A DNA stretch of 64,000 bases from Spirochaetota bacterium (GTDB lineage Bacteria; Spirochaetota; UBA12135; COTS27; JAFLEE01): contig JAFLEE010000011.1 in assembly GCA_017302015.1 (NCBI GenBank), positions 25,318-89,317 on the forward strand. Reading direction: 5' to 3'. The translations under genes were made by a program, and so were the position numbers. The notes beneath the pieces were generated by a model. The model had not been told where the DNA came from. It did not search any database and saw nothing but the letters and a program-made list of their open reading frames with translations. This document shows, piece after piece, positions 55,785 to 63,940 of the stretch (positions are counted from its first letter, which is position 1; the number at the start of each line of letters is the position of its first letter).

Positions 55785-57848
55785 GTGCTCAATCAATTCA
55801 GTCTGACCGAAATCGGGGCCATTTTCCGCAATAGCACCTTCCCGATCATGCTGGGGATGGCCTTCCTCCTCATCGCCCTGGCCGGTTTCTTCGAATACCG
55901 CCGGAAAAACAACCCGGCGATCCCCCTCCTCGTGGCGGCCACCAGCATCCTGCTGCTGAAGGCCATCCTGATGCTGCTGGTCAACCGGCACATCGTCTGG
56001 GACGCGGGCCTCAATTGGGAGCGCATCCCCTGGACGGCCTGGAACAACGCCATCCTCGAGGCCGTCACCACCCTGGCGGTGATGTACGTCCTTTTCCTCC
56101 TCATCCACCGCAAAGCCTCGGGCCGCCGCTACCTGATCTTCAACGGGGGCATCCTGGCGGGCATCATCGCCCTCGGGTTCCTCGCCGGCAGCGACCTCGT
56201 CACCGCCACGTGGATCGGGAACCAGCAGCACTGGATCGTCATGGGCACCCACCTCTTCAACATGTGGATGCTCGAGCAGCTCGTGCGGAAATCCAACGAG
56301 CTCTCCGACTACACCGATCCCGACGACCCGCACCTCGTCACCAGCATCGGGGTGCTGCAGATGTTCTGCCGCACCTCGCTCTTCGCCAACGGCGTCTTCA
56401 TCTTCGCCGGCTCGAGCCCGACGGTGGTCTACCTCGGCCAGGCGACCCAGGCCGTCGCCTATTTCTTCTTCATGCTCTTCTCCGGGCACCTCTCGAGCAT
56501 CTCCTATTGGGAATCGCGCGACCGCGTCAACGCCGTCACCCGCGAATCCCAGATCATGGTCGAGCTCTTCGAACTCATCAACAACACCATCACCAAGGCC
56601 AAGGGCGTCGACGAGGTGCTGAAGCTCATCACCGAGTCGGCCGCGCGCACCACCACCGCCGCCGGCGCGGCCATGTGGCTCTACCGCGAGAACAAGCAGG
56701 CCTTCGAGAACGTGTCGATCGCCGGGGTGTATCCGCCCCTGCGGCCCGCCAAGAACATCTCCGTCTACCGCCACGACACCATCAACCAGAAGACCTCCCA
56801 AGAGAAATTCGGCTACGGCAAGACCTACGCCGGGGTGGTGGCCGAGACCCGCGAGCCCATCCACGTCAACGACCTGCTCGACAAGCCCCACCCCCTGGTG
56901 GAGCAGACGACGAAAGACGCCTTCGACATCAAGTCGCTCATCTGCGTGCCCATCCTCGACGAGGAGAACAAGGCCATCGGCGTCATCGGCGTGGTGAATA
57001 AGGACGACCTCTACTCCCGCTTCACCCCGAGCGACCTCTCGCTCTGCCAGGTGCTGGGCAAGCAGACGATCCTCGCCATCCGGCACTTCGAACTCATCCA
57101 GGAGAGCATCGCCAAGAAGGTCAGCGACCGCGACGTCTCCATCGCCAGCCAGATCCAGCAGAACCTGCTGCCCACCGAGTACATCGAGCAGGAGAACTAC
57201 GAGTTCCACGGCTTCTCGGTGGCGGCCAAGGGCGTCGGCGGCGACTATTTCGACATCATGAACCTCGAGCCGGGCCGCTTCGGCGTCATCATGAGCGACG
57301 TGGCGGGCAAGGGCATCCCCGCGTCGCTGGTCATGGTCATGATCTCCACGGTCTTCCGCACCATGGCGGCGAGCACGAGCTCCACCAAGGTCATGGCCGA
57401 GCGCGTCAACGAGGCGCTGTGCAACAGCTCCACCATGGACCGCTACGCCACCTTCTACTATTTCATCGTCGACATGAACAAGGGCGAGATGGTCTACTCG
57501 AACGCGGCCCACGGCCCGCTCCTCGTCTACCACGCCAAGCGCGACGAGTTCGAGCTCTACGATACCGGCGGCGTGCCGGTGGGCATCGCCCGCGACGCGG
57601 CCTACGAGGAGAAGACGGCCAAGATCGACAAGGGCGACATCCTCGTGCTCTACACCGACGGCATCACCGAGGCCATGAACCTGAAGCGCGACCAGTACAG
57701 CATCGAACGCCTCAAGGAGCAGGTGAAGCTCCACATGGACAAGCCCGCCAACGAGATGACCAAGGTGATCTACGCCGACGTGAAGGAGTTCTGCGGCACG
57801 GCGCCCCAGCACGACGACGAGACGCTGCTCATCCTGAAGCTTCGCTAG
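55785..57848 (+). CDS. Membrane GAF-PP2C (SpoIIE/RsbU-type) serine phosphatase
   Basis: About 687 residues from GTG at 55785, seven bases after GGAGG; a GTG at 55782 is also possible. Residues 1-235 contain about seven hydrophobic helices (e.g. FPIMLGMAFLLIALAGFF). A GAF domain follows (about 270-430, including SLICVPILDEENKAIGVIGV), then a PP2C/SpoIIE phosphatase domain (about 455-687). The metal-binding motifs are present: GVGGDYFDIM, MSDVAGKGIPASL, LYTDGITEAM and DDETLLILKL. Such proteins dephosphorylate anti-sigma-factor antagonists in partner-switching pathways. No anti-sigma or STAS partner is adjacent. The membrane part probably senses an external or envelope signal. Confidence 0.9.
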   Translation: MLNQFSLTEIGAIFRNSTFPIMLGMAFLLIALAGFFEYRRKNNPAIPLLVAATSILLLKAILMLLVNRHIVWDAGLNWERIPWTAWNNAILEAVTTLAVMYVLFLLIHRKASGRRYLIFNGGILAGIIALGFLAGSDLVTATWIGNQQHWIVMGTHLFNMWMLEQLVRKSNELSDYTDPDDPHLVTSIGVLQMFCRTSLFANGVFIFAGSSPTVVYLGQATQAVAYFFFMLFSGHLSSISYWESRDRVNAVTRESQIMVELFELINNTITKAKGVDEVLKLITESAARTTTAAGAAMWLYRENKQAFENVSIAGVYPPLRPAKNISVYRHDTINQKTSQEKFGYGKTYAGVVAETREPIHVNDLLDKPHPLVEQTTKDAFDIKSLICVPILDEENKAIGVIGVVNKDDLYSRFTPSDLSLCQVLGKQTILAIRHFELIQESIAKKVSDRDVSIASQIQQNLLPTEYIEQENYEFHGFSVAAKGVGGDYFDIMNLEPGRFGVIMSDVAGKGIPASLVMVMISTVFRTMAASTSSTKVMAERVNEALCNSSTMDRYATFYYFIVDMNKGEMVYSNAAHGPLLVYHAKRDEFELYDTGGVPVGIARDAAYEEKTAKIDKGDILVLYTDGITEAMNLKRDQYSIERLKEQVKLHMDKPANEMTKVIYADVKEFCGTAPQHDDETLLILKLR

Positions 57849-57891
57849 GGGGGGCGAGGGATCAACCCCCGCTCTTTCCGGCGCGCGGGTA

Positions 57892-58024
57892 AAGACGCTT
57901 TTTAATGCCTTTCATCGACGCGCCCTGGAAACGCCTCGTGCGTTTCCAGAGTGCCACTCCGCGAGAATGCCCTCGTGGCGTGCGCGCCGAGTGAAAGTCG
58001 CTGAAAGTCATTAAAAAACGCCTT
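57892..58024. repeat. Long inverted repeat enclosing two hairpins (three-way-junction element)
   Basis: The outer arms are 57892-57914 and 58002-58024; they are complementary at about 20 of 23 positions. Inside lie a perfect hairpin (stem CTGGAAACGC/GCGTTTCCAG, loop CTCGT, 57925-57949) and a second imperfect hairpin at about 57953-57977 (GCCAC/GTGGC with an inner GAG/CTC). The result is a closed three-way junction of about 133 bases in the 233-base gap between the phosphatase gene and the flavin enzyme gene. It could be a structured RNA, a leader, or a palindromic mobile repeat. It does not match any riboswitch I recognise. Confidence 0.6.
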
Positions 58025-58081
58025 CCCTTAGCAGCGCCGGAAAGAACGCCACACCCAGTCTTGGGTGTGTGGGGGTAGTTC

Positions 58082-59278
58082 GTGAACGATATTCTCTTTT
58101 CGACGGGCGCGATCGGGCCCCTCAAGCTTCGAAACCGCATCATCCGCGCGGCGGCGTTCGAGGGGATGTGCCCCGGGGGGGTGCCTTCGCCCTCCCTCGT
58201 GAAATACCACCGCTCCGTGGCGGCGGGCGGGGTGGGGATGACTTCGGTGGCCTATGTCGCGGTGGTGGACGGGGGGAGGACCTTCCGCCACCAGGCATGG
58301 ATGGACCCCCGCCTCGTCCCCGATTTCCGGAAAGTCACCGACGCGGTGCACCGGGAAGGGGCCGCCGTCTCGGTACAACTCGGCCACGCGGGGAATATGA
58401 GCGACCGAAAGGTCTCGGGGGAGCGGGCGGTCGCGCCGTCGGGGCGCTTCAATCTCTTCGGCTTGGCCCTGCCGAGGCGCATGGGCGAAGCCGAGATCGA
58501 GCGGATGGTGGAGGCCCACGGGCGCGCGGTGTCGACGGCCAGGGAGGCGGGCTTCGACGCGGTGGAGATCCATGCCGGCCACGGCTACCTCATCAGCCAA
58601 TTCCTTTCGCCCCACACCAATCGGCGGAAAGACCGCTACGGGGGCAGCCTGGAGAACCGGGCCCGCTTCATGCGGGAGGTCCTGCGGGCGGTGAAGAAGG
58701 CCGCCGGAAACTCGATGGCCGTGGTCGTGAAGACCAATCTGGAGGACGGATTCCGCGGGGGCATGACCGCGGACGAAGGGGTCGAGGTCGCGCGGATCTT
58801 GGAGGCGGAGGGCGCCGACGCCCTCGTCCTCTCCGGGGGTTTCGTGAGCATCACGCCGTTTTTCATGATGCGCGGCACCACCCCGCACCGGGAACTCATC
58901 CGCGCCCAGAAAAGCCCGCTGATCAAGCTCGGGATGATGGCGTTCTCCCGGATCATGGTCAAGGAGTATCCATGGCAGGAGGGATTCTTCCTCGACGGCG
59001 CCAAGCGCGTGCGCGCCGCCGTAAAGCTCCCCTTAGTCTATCTGGGCGGGATCGTGCGCAAGTCCAAGATCGACGAGGCCCTCGGCGCCGGGTTCGATTT
59101 CGTCGCCATGGCGCGCAACCTGGTGGCCGAGCCCGATTTCGTGGAGAAGATCCGCCGCGATCCCTCCCACGTCTCGCCGTGCCTGGCCTGCGGGCCCTGC
59201 AATAGCTGCGTGGCGGTGATGTACGACGGGGAATGCCGGTGCACCTGGTGGGAGCGCCAAGGGAAGCCGAAGGCCTGA
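58082..59278 (+). CDS. NADH:flavin oxidoreductase, Old Yellow Enzyme family
   Basis: About 398 residues from a GTG start. The OYE barrel is clear: PLKLRNRIIRAAAFEGM at the first strand, VSVQLGHAGNM, FDAVEIHAGHGYLISQFLSP (substrate-binding H-x-x-H/N region), NRRKDRYGGSLENRARF and YLGGIVRKSKIDEALGAGFD. Near the C-terminus is CLACGPCNSC followed by a further Cys about ten residues on, as in the 4Fe-4S-containing 2,4-dienoyl-CoA reductase branch. The C-terminal FAD/NAD domains of that branch are absent, so electrons must come from a separate partner or directly from NAD(P)H. The substrate is unknown. Confidence 0.88.
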   Translation: MNDILFSTGAIGPLKLRNRIIRAAAFEGMCPGGVPSPSLVKYHRSVAAGGVGMTSVAYVAVVDGGRTFRHQAWMDPRLVPDFRKVTDAVHREGAAVSVQLGHAGNMSDRKVSGERAVAPSGRFNLFGLALPRRMGEAEIERMVEAHGRAVSTAREAGFDAVEIHAGHGYLISQFLSPHTNRRKDRYGGSLENRARFMREVLRAVKKAAGNSMAVVVKTNLEDGFRGGMTADEGVEVARILEAEGADALVLSGGFVSITPFFMMRGTTPHRELIRAQKSPLIKLGMMAFSRIMVKEYPWQEGFFLDGAKRVRAAVKLPLVYLGGIVRKSKIDEALGAGFDFVAMARNLVAEPDFVEKIRRDPSHVSPCLACGPCNSCVAVMYDGECRCTWWERQGKPKA

Positions 59279-59303
59279 ACCGGCGCCGGGCGGTTGGCCG
59301 ACG

Positions 59304-60662
59304 CTACGTTTTTTTCAGCGGTTTAAGCGCGTCTTCCATCTCGCCCGCGGCGTAAAGGAGATCGATCACCGTGATCCGCGGCCGCAGATCGCTGGCGTGG
59401 GTGAGGGCGAAGCGAGCCTCTTCCATGGTGAGGCCGCAGGCCCGGGGGGTGTTCGGGAGCGCGAAGCGGCGATAGAGGGAGAGGATGCGCTTGCGGTCGG
59501 CGAAGAAGGGGCGGAGCGCGGCGGGGTCGACCTTGCGCCGAAGGAGGGCGGTGGTGGCGGGGACTTTTTCGAGGAGCGCGAGTTTTTTCGAGATGGCCCC
59601 GTCAAGATCGATGCCGAGGCCCTTCCAATCCTTGCGGTGGCTATTGTAGAGACCCGCCGGAACCCGGAGGGGCCGGTCTTCCCCCAGGAGATCGAAGAGC
59701 CGTTCGTAGAAGCCGATCGCCCACCAGGTGCCGAAGGCGACCTGGAGGCCGTGGAGCGAAGGGGCGTGCCCCTTCGAGGCGTACCCGCGCATCTCCATGA
59801 CGTGGGAGATATGGTGCTCGGCCCCGGAGGCGGGGAGCGAGTTGCCGCTCATCTGCATGGCGATGCCGGTGACCAGGAGGGTGCGCATGAGCGCCTCGAG
59901 GAAGGCGTCGCTTCGCGAGCCGCCCCGGCTCGCGGCGTCGAGGAGGGCATCGAGTTCCCGACGGATGCGCTTCCAGATTTCGGGGCAGAAGGACTCGAGA
60001 CCGAGCAGTTCGCCCATGCGCCACTCGGCGTTGGCCACGTACTTCCCCAGGGCGTCCCCGATCCCCGCGCGGATCATCTTCTCGGGCGCGGTGCGGAAGA
60101 GGCGGGTATCCGCGATGGCGGCGACGGCGGGCGCGAGGCCCGTGACGGCCGTCTTGACGCCGTCCACCAGCACGGCGGCGTTGGCCGAGAGGTAGCCGTC
60201 CATGGACGGGGCCGTGGCGATGACGAGGTAGGGCCGGTTTTTCCCGGCGGCGGCGATCTTCACGAGGTCGTTGATCGTGCCGGACCCGACGGCGATGACG
60301 AAGCGGATGCCGGGATGGATGGCCTCCTCGAGGCGCCCGAGCGACTTGCGGTCGCAGGGGACAGCGCCCCGGTCCGGGAAGAGGAAGCACTCGGCATCGA
60401 CGAGGGGCGCGATGGCCTTGCGGGCGAGGCGCGCCGTGTTCCGGTCGTAGACCGCCAGGGCCTTGCCGGAGAGCCCGCAGGCGGCGAGCACCCCGGGGAG
60501 GGAGGCGAGGGCCCCGGGGCCCGTGACGAGGCGTCGGGTGGTGATCGGGTGGGTCTTGCCGCAGGCGCAAGGCTTGGTTGCCCGCCCGGGAACGGAGAGG
60601 ATTTCGCTTCGGAAGCTTTCTTTCGTCGGGTTCGGTCGTTGCCTTGTTTTGGGGCGTTTCAC
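59304..60662 (-). CDS. sn-glycerol-1-phosphate dehydrogenase-like protein (AraM/EgsA family)
   Basis: About 452 residues from GTG at 60662, which overlaps the previous stop as GTGA. The iron-containing alcohol dehydrogenase/AraM fold is clear: RFVIAVGSGTINDLVKIAAA (dinucleotide binding), VIATAPSMDGYLSANAAVLV, GIGDALGKYVANAEWRMGE, ASGAEHHISHVMEM and a metal-binding His in GHAPSLHGLQVAFG. The family interconverts dihydroxyacetone phosphate and sn-glycerol-1-phosphate with NAD(P)H. It is the last gene of an operon with three phosphodiesterase domains, which suggests use of the glycerol phosphate they release. It could also supply glycerol-1-phosphate for unusual lipids. Confidence 0.85.
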   Translation of the reverse strand: MKRPKTRQRPNPTKESFRSEILSVPGRATKPCACGKTHPITTRRLVTGPGALASLPGVLAACGLSGKALAVYDRNTARLARKAIAPLVDAECFLFPDRGAVPCDRKSLGRLEEAIHPGIRFVIAVGSGTINDLVKIAAAGKNRPYLVIATAPSMDGYLSANAAVLVDGVKTAVTGLAPAVAAIADTRLFRTAPEKMIRAGIGDALGKYVANAEWRMGELLGLESFCPEIWKRIRRELDALLDAASRGGSRSDAFLEALMRTLLVTGIAMQMSGNSLPASGAEHHISHVMEMRGYASKGHAPSLHGLQVAFGTWWAIGFYERLFDLLGEDRPLRVPAGLYNSHRKDWKGLGIDLDGAISKKLALLEKVPATTALLRRKVDPAALRPFFADRKRILSLYRRFALPNTPRACGLTMEEARFALTHASDLRPRITVIDLLYAAGEMEDALKPLKKT

Positions 60663-61426
60663 GGGCGCCGTCCTTTTTCCCGCAGGGTTTGGATCAGCCA
60701 CGGGGGGTTATTGGTGGTGAGGATCTCCAGTTCGTCGAGGGGGAGCGCCTCGAGGGTTTCCACCGTATCGACGCACCAGGCGCCGGGGATGATTCCCAGG
60801 GCGCGGAACTCGGCGATGCGCGCCGGGGTGGCGGCGGAGGCCGGGAATCCCACGAAATCCATCTTGGAGTAGGTGCCCGAAGGGCCCGCCTGGAAGTGGG
60901 ACATGTTTTCTCCGGGGAACCCCTGGGTGCGGACCCCGGGCCAATGGTCCTTGAGGTGGTGGAGGATGCGCGCATCGAAACTGGTGAGTACGCAACGCTG
61001 TAGAAGGCCGCGCTCAAGGAGGGCCTCCATGGTGCGGGCGCAATTCTCCTCGGTGGCGTCCTTGAGTTCCACGTTGAGGGTCGCCGCGGGGAATCGATCG
61101 GCCAGATCCAAGGTCTCGGCGAGGGTCGGCACGGGAAGCCCGGCGAAGCTCGGGTCTTTGCGGCTCCCGGCGTCCACCCGGCGGAGTTCCGCCGCGGTGA
61201 TTGCCCCGACTTCCCCGGAGGCGGTGGTGGTGCGATCGAGGGTCGCGTCGTGGATGATGACGGGCACCTTGTCGCTCGTCAGCCGCACGTCGAACTCGAG
61301 GATCTCGACCCCGAGTTCGAGGGCCTTCTCGAAACCCAGGAGCGTGTTTTCGGGGTAGGTCGACGGCCAGCCGCGATGGGCCATGACCTGGATGGGGGGC
61401 TTCGGCGTCGGCATGGTTTCGCTCAC
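60659..61426 (-). CDS. Glycerophosphodiester phosphodiesterase
   Basis: About 255 residues from a GTG at 61426, overlapping the upstream stop (GTGA). The GDPD motifs are complete: VMAHRGWPSTYPENTLLGFE (catalytic His and Glu), EILEFDVRLTSDKVPVIIHD (metal ligands and second His) and ATLNVELKD. The last strand WCVDTVETLEAL and ILTTNNPPWL close the barrel. No signal peptide is seen, so it acts in the cytoplasm on imported or internally produced glycerophosphodiesters, releasing glycerol phosphate and an alcohol. Confidence 0.92.
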   Translation of the reverse strand: MSETMPTPKPPIQVMAHRGWPSTYPENTLLGFEKALELGVEILEFDVRLTSDKVPVIIHDATLDRTTTASGEVGAITAAELRRVDAGSRKDPSFAGLPVPTLAETLDLADRFPAATLNVELKDATEENCARTMEALLERGLLQRCVLTSFDARILHHLKDHWPGVRTQGFPGENMSHFQAGPSGTYSKMDFVGFPASAATPARIAEFRALGIIPGAWCVDTVETLEALPLDELEILTTNNPPWLIQTLREKGRRP

Positions 61427-62928
61427 CCCCCGCGAAGCGCGTTCTTAAGCCAACCAGGCTTGTCGGTGGTGAGGCCGTGGGCGCCCAAGGCGATGAATCG
61501 CCGAGCGGTCTCAGGGTCGTTGACCGTCCACACCATGAGGCCCAAACCGCTTGAGCGGATGGCCTCGGCGAAGAACGCGTCGTAGGGACCGCGGGTGCCC
61601 ACGTCGAGGCCGGAAAAACCGAGCGTGCGGGCGGTGGCGATGGCCTCGCGGTAATCGGGGGCCCATCCATCGCCCTCGGGGCGGAAATCGAGGAGCCAAT
61701 AGCATTCGTGCCCGGGGAGGGCCACGCGGACCTCCTTCATGACCTCCAAGGAGAAGGCGATGAAGACCACCTGGTCACGGTCGCCGCCCCAGCGTTGGAT
61801 CGCCGTCGCGAGCGCGGGCACGATCTCGGGCCCCGCCTTGATCTCGGTGACGAGCCGCTTGCCGGGGGGGATCGTGGCCAGAATCTCGTCGAAGAAGGCG
61901 GGTTTGGTGCCGGCCCAGCGCTTTTCCTTCCAGGCGCCGAAATCCATGGACTCGAACTCGGCCCGGGTGAGATCCCCAGGGAGGCGATCGATCCCGGTGT
62001 AGCGTTTCGGGGTGTGGTCGTGCATCGCCAGGATATCGCGGTCGCGGGTGAGGGTGACGTCGATCTCCACCGCGTCGGCCTGCTGTTCCCACGCCAGGCG
62101 GATCGACGGGAGGGTGTTTTCCGGCGCCTCGGCGGAGCAACCCCGGTGGCCGATGATTTCGGGGCGTCGCGCGAAGTGAGCCAAAGAGTCGTCGCGCGAC
62201 TTCTGGATCATGGCAGCGGGGTCGTCTGTGTAAAACCGCGTGAATCCCGATTGCCGCCATTGCGCGAGGGCGAGCGGATCGTTGACGGTCCACAGGCCGG
62301 CTTCGAGCCCGCCCTGACGGATGGCGTCGGCGAGGGGCGCGGCGGCTAGGCTGTCATGGAGGACTATCGCCTGGAAGCCATGGGCGGCCGCGATCGCCAC
62401 ATCGCTTCGGATCGGGTCGGATGGCCCCCGATCCCAGAAGACAGGAACCCCGGGAAGCGCCCGGCGGGCCTGCTGGAGGCGCTCCAAATGCCCGTCGTTG
62501 AACCCGACGCGGTCGGCGGCGTTCTCGGCTTGGACCGCGCGGAGGATCTCGGGGACGCAATCGTCCTTGGGTTGGAGGGAGAGGCGCGTGGCGGGATGGG
62601 ATGCGAGGAGTCGCAGGGCTTCTTCGAGGAGGGGGATGGGCTCCTTCGGGCAGGCTTCGACATCGAGGCGGTGGCGCTTCCTGAACTCGGTGGCCGCGTC
62701 GAGGCCGGAGAGTTCGGCCCAAGTGGCCTCGCCGACGACAAGGTCGAGGTCGCAAGTGCGACCCGTGCGGTCGTCATGGAGGAGCACGAGGCGCCCATCG
62801 CGGGTACGGCGCACATCGGTTTCGATCCAATCGACCCCAAGTTCCAGGGCGAGGCGGAAGGCCCGAAGGGTGTTTTCAGGAGCGCGGGAGGCGTCGCCCC
62901 GATGGGCGGTGAGGCCAGTTCGGATCAT
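61423..62928 (-). CDS. Fused double glycerophosphodiester phosphodiesterase
   Basis: About 501 residues from the ATG at 62928 with GGAGA close upstream. Two complete GDPD barrels lie in tandem. The first starts LTAHRGDASRAPENTLRAFR and DWIETDVRRTRDGRLVLLHD and ends with WTVNDPLALAQW and RFYTDDPAAM. The second starts IIGHRGCSAEAPENTLPSIR and VEIDVTLTRDRDILAMHDHT and ends with VWTVNDPETARRF and GLTTDKPGWL. The first domain has SLQPKDD where E-x-K is usual, so it may be altered. No signal peptide is seen. It heads the operon leading to the single GDPD and the glycerol-1-phosphate dehydrogenase. Confidence 0.9.
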   Translation of the reverse strand: MIRTGLTAHRGDASRAPENTLRAFRLALELGVDWIETDVRRTRDGRLVLLHDDRTGRTCDLDLVVGEATWAELSGLDAATEFRKRHRLDVEACPKEPIPLLEEALRLLASHPATRLSLQPKDDCVPEILRAVQAENAADRVGFNDGHLERLQQARRALPGVPVFWDRGPSDPIRSDVAIAAAHGFQAIVLHDSLAAAPLADAIRQGGLEAGLWTVNDPLALAQWRQSGFTRFYTDDPAAMIQKSRDDSLAHFARRPEIIGHRGCSAEAPENTLPSIRLAWEQQADAVEIDVTLTRDRDILAMHDHTPKRYTGIDRLPGDLTRAEFESMDFGAWKEKRWAGTKPAFFDEILATIPPGKRLVTEIKAGPEIVPALATAIQRWGGDRDQVVFIAFSLEVMKEVRVALPGHECYWLLDFRPEGDGWAPDYREAIATARTLGFSGLDVGTRGPYDAFFAEAIRSSGLGLMVWTVNDPETARRFIALGAHGLTTDKPGWLKNALRGG

Positions 62929-63035
62929 GGGTTCTCCAGGGGATGTCGCCGCTAGGAAGGCGCAACCGCCTATTCTCAGGTTAGGCCGGGGACGGGCTGC
63001 GGGCAAGGAGGTCGCAGGGGGTTGACAATTTGGTA

Positions 63036-63071
63036 ATCTAAGATATTACATAAAGTAAACAAGTAAGTAAA
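63036..63071 (-). promoter_or_regulatory. Promoter and possible operator of the GDPD operon
   Basis: The 63021-63075 segment is sharply AT-richer than its surroundings. On the minus strand TTTACT (63071-63066) and TAATAT (63048-63043) are spaced 17 bases apart, a fair sigma-70 promoter for the gene starting at 62928. The -10 region overlaps an imperfect palindrome built from TAATCT and AGATATTA, and AGTAAAC occurs twice near the -35 box. These are possible sites for the XRE-cupin regulator encoded next door. Confidence 0.5.
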
Positions 63072-63095
63072 CATCCCGAGAGCAGGGGAGGCCCC

Positions 63096-63731
63096 TCAGG
63101 CAGGGCGTTTACGCGAGCGCTTTGACGACCTGGTCGGGTTCTTCGCGGGAGGCTTGATTTCGCCGGGGGGCAGATCGCTCAGTCGATAGACGACCAGGGC
63201 CTTGGCGCTTCGAACGCCCGCTGGCAGGCGCACCGCATGGGGAAGTCCCCGCGAGAGGTAGGCCGTGTCGCCGGAACGCATGCGCCGGGGGTTCGATTCA
63301 TCGTAGGCGAGGAAATCCACCTGACCCTCGAGGAGGAGGAAGAACTCTTCGGAATCATGGGCCAGGAGTTCGCGGGTCTTGGAAGCGGGTTCGTAGGTGA
63401 CGAGGAAGGGATGCATGCCGCGATCGATTTTTTCCCAGGCCTGGGCCAGGTAAGTCATGCCGAAACGGCCGGCGTCGTCGCGGTCCACTGGGCGGCCCTC
63501 TTCCAAGCGGCCGAAGAGGATCGGGGGGGGGACGCTCTCCTTTTCGAAGAAGTCCTTCATCGGGATCCCCAGGGCGGTTGAGATGGCGTGCAGGGTGGCG
63601 AGGGAGGGGGCGACCCTGAAATTTTCCAGGCGGGAGATGAAGGCCTTGCTGACCCCGGCCCGCTTGGCCAAGGCTTCGACCGTCAGCCGTTGGCCGAGGC
63701 GGGCGGTTTTCATCACGTGGGCGAGGTGCAT
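63096..63731 (-). CDS. XRE-family regulator with C-terminal cupin
   Basis: About 211 residues if begun at the ATG at 63731. A TTG nine bases upstream with AGGA before it is possible, and a longer N-terminal form cannot be excluded. The XRE helix-turn-helix is LTVEALAKRAGVSKAFISRL, followed by ATLHAISTALGIPMKDFF. The cupin domain contains ELLAHDSEEFFLLLEGQVDF, GDTAYLSRGLPHAVRLP. A basic tail of about 20 residues closes the protein. Such HTH-cupin proteins repress catabolic genes for small organic compounds. It is upstream of and in line with the GDPD operon, across an AT-rich promoter region. Confidence 0.87.
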   Translation of the reverse strand: MHLAHVMKTARLGQRLTVEALAKRAGVSKAFISRLENFRVAPSLATLHAISTALGIPMKDFFEKESVPPPILFGRLEEGRPVDRDDAGRFGMTYLAQAWEKIDRGMHPFLVTYEPASKTRELLAHDSEEFFLLLEGQVDFLAYDESNPRRMRSGDTAYLSRGLPHAVRLPAGVRSAKALVVYRLSDLPPGEIKPPAKNPTRSSKRSRKRPA

Positions 63732-63883
63732 GAGGTCCAAGGTCGGATCCTGGGGGCTTCGGGCCGTGGGGTACTCTACAGGCGGAGGGGGGCCTAAGTC
63801 AACGAGGACCAAGGTGCGGCCCCGAAAAGCCAAAATCCCTTGGAATTCGCTTGATGGGATGGGCTTTTTGGTTGATTCCCTAG

Positions 63884-63940
63884 TTGCCTCACCTAAAAAT
63901 CCGGACGAAACCCACCCCCATTGCCTCACCTAAATTCCGG
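63884..63940. repeat. Direct repeat TTGCCTCACCTAAA, twice, 37 bases apart
   Basis: TTGCCTCACCTAAA occurs at 63884-63897 and 63921-63934; each is followed within two or three bases by TCCGG. The repeats lie at the right edge of the window upstream of the XRE-cupin gene. They could be regulator sites or the multiple terminal repeats of an insertion sequence that continues past the window. Confidence 0.45.

Noticed and set aside
55617..57812. 731-codon open frame on the minus strand opposite the RsbU-type gene
   Set aside because: Its composition is low-complexity (long runs of V, H, D, G, L), as expected from the shadow of a GC-rich gene. The plus strand encodes an obvious multidomain phosphatase with its own promoter.
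57849..58081. FMN riboswitch ahead of the flavin enzyme gene
   Set aside because: The gene encodes a flavin-using enzyme, not flavin synthesis or transport. The conserved RFN-element sequence blocks are absent. The inverted-repeat structure has a different topology.
63021..63050. Plus-strand promoter TTGACA with TATTAC at 16-base spacing
   Set aside because: No plus-strand gene follows. Genes on both sides are on the minus strand, so the minus-strand promoter in the same AT-rich patch is the better reading.
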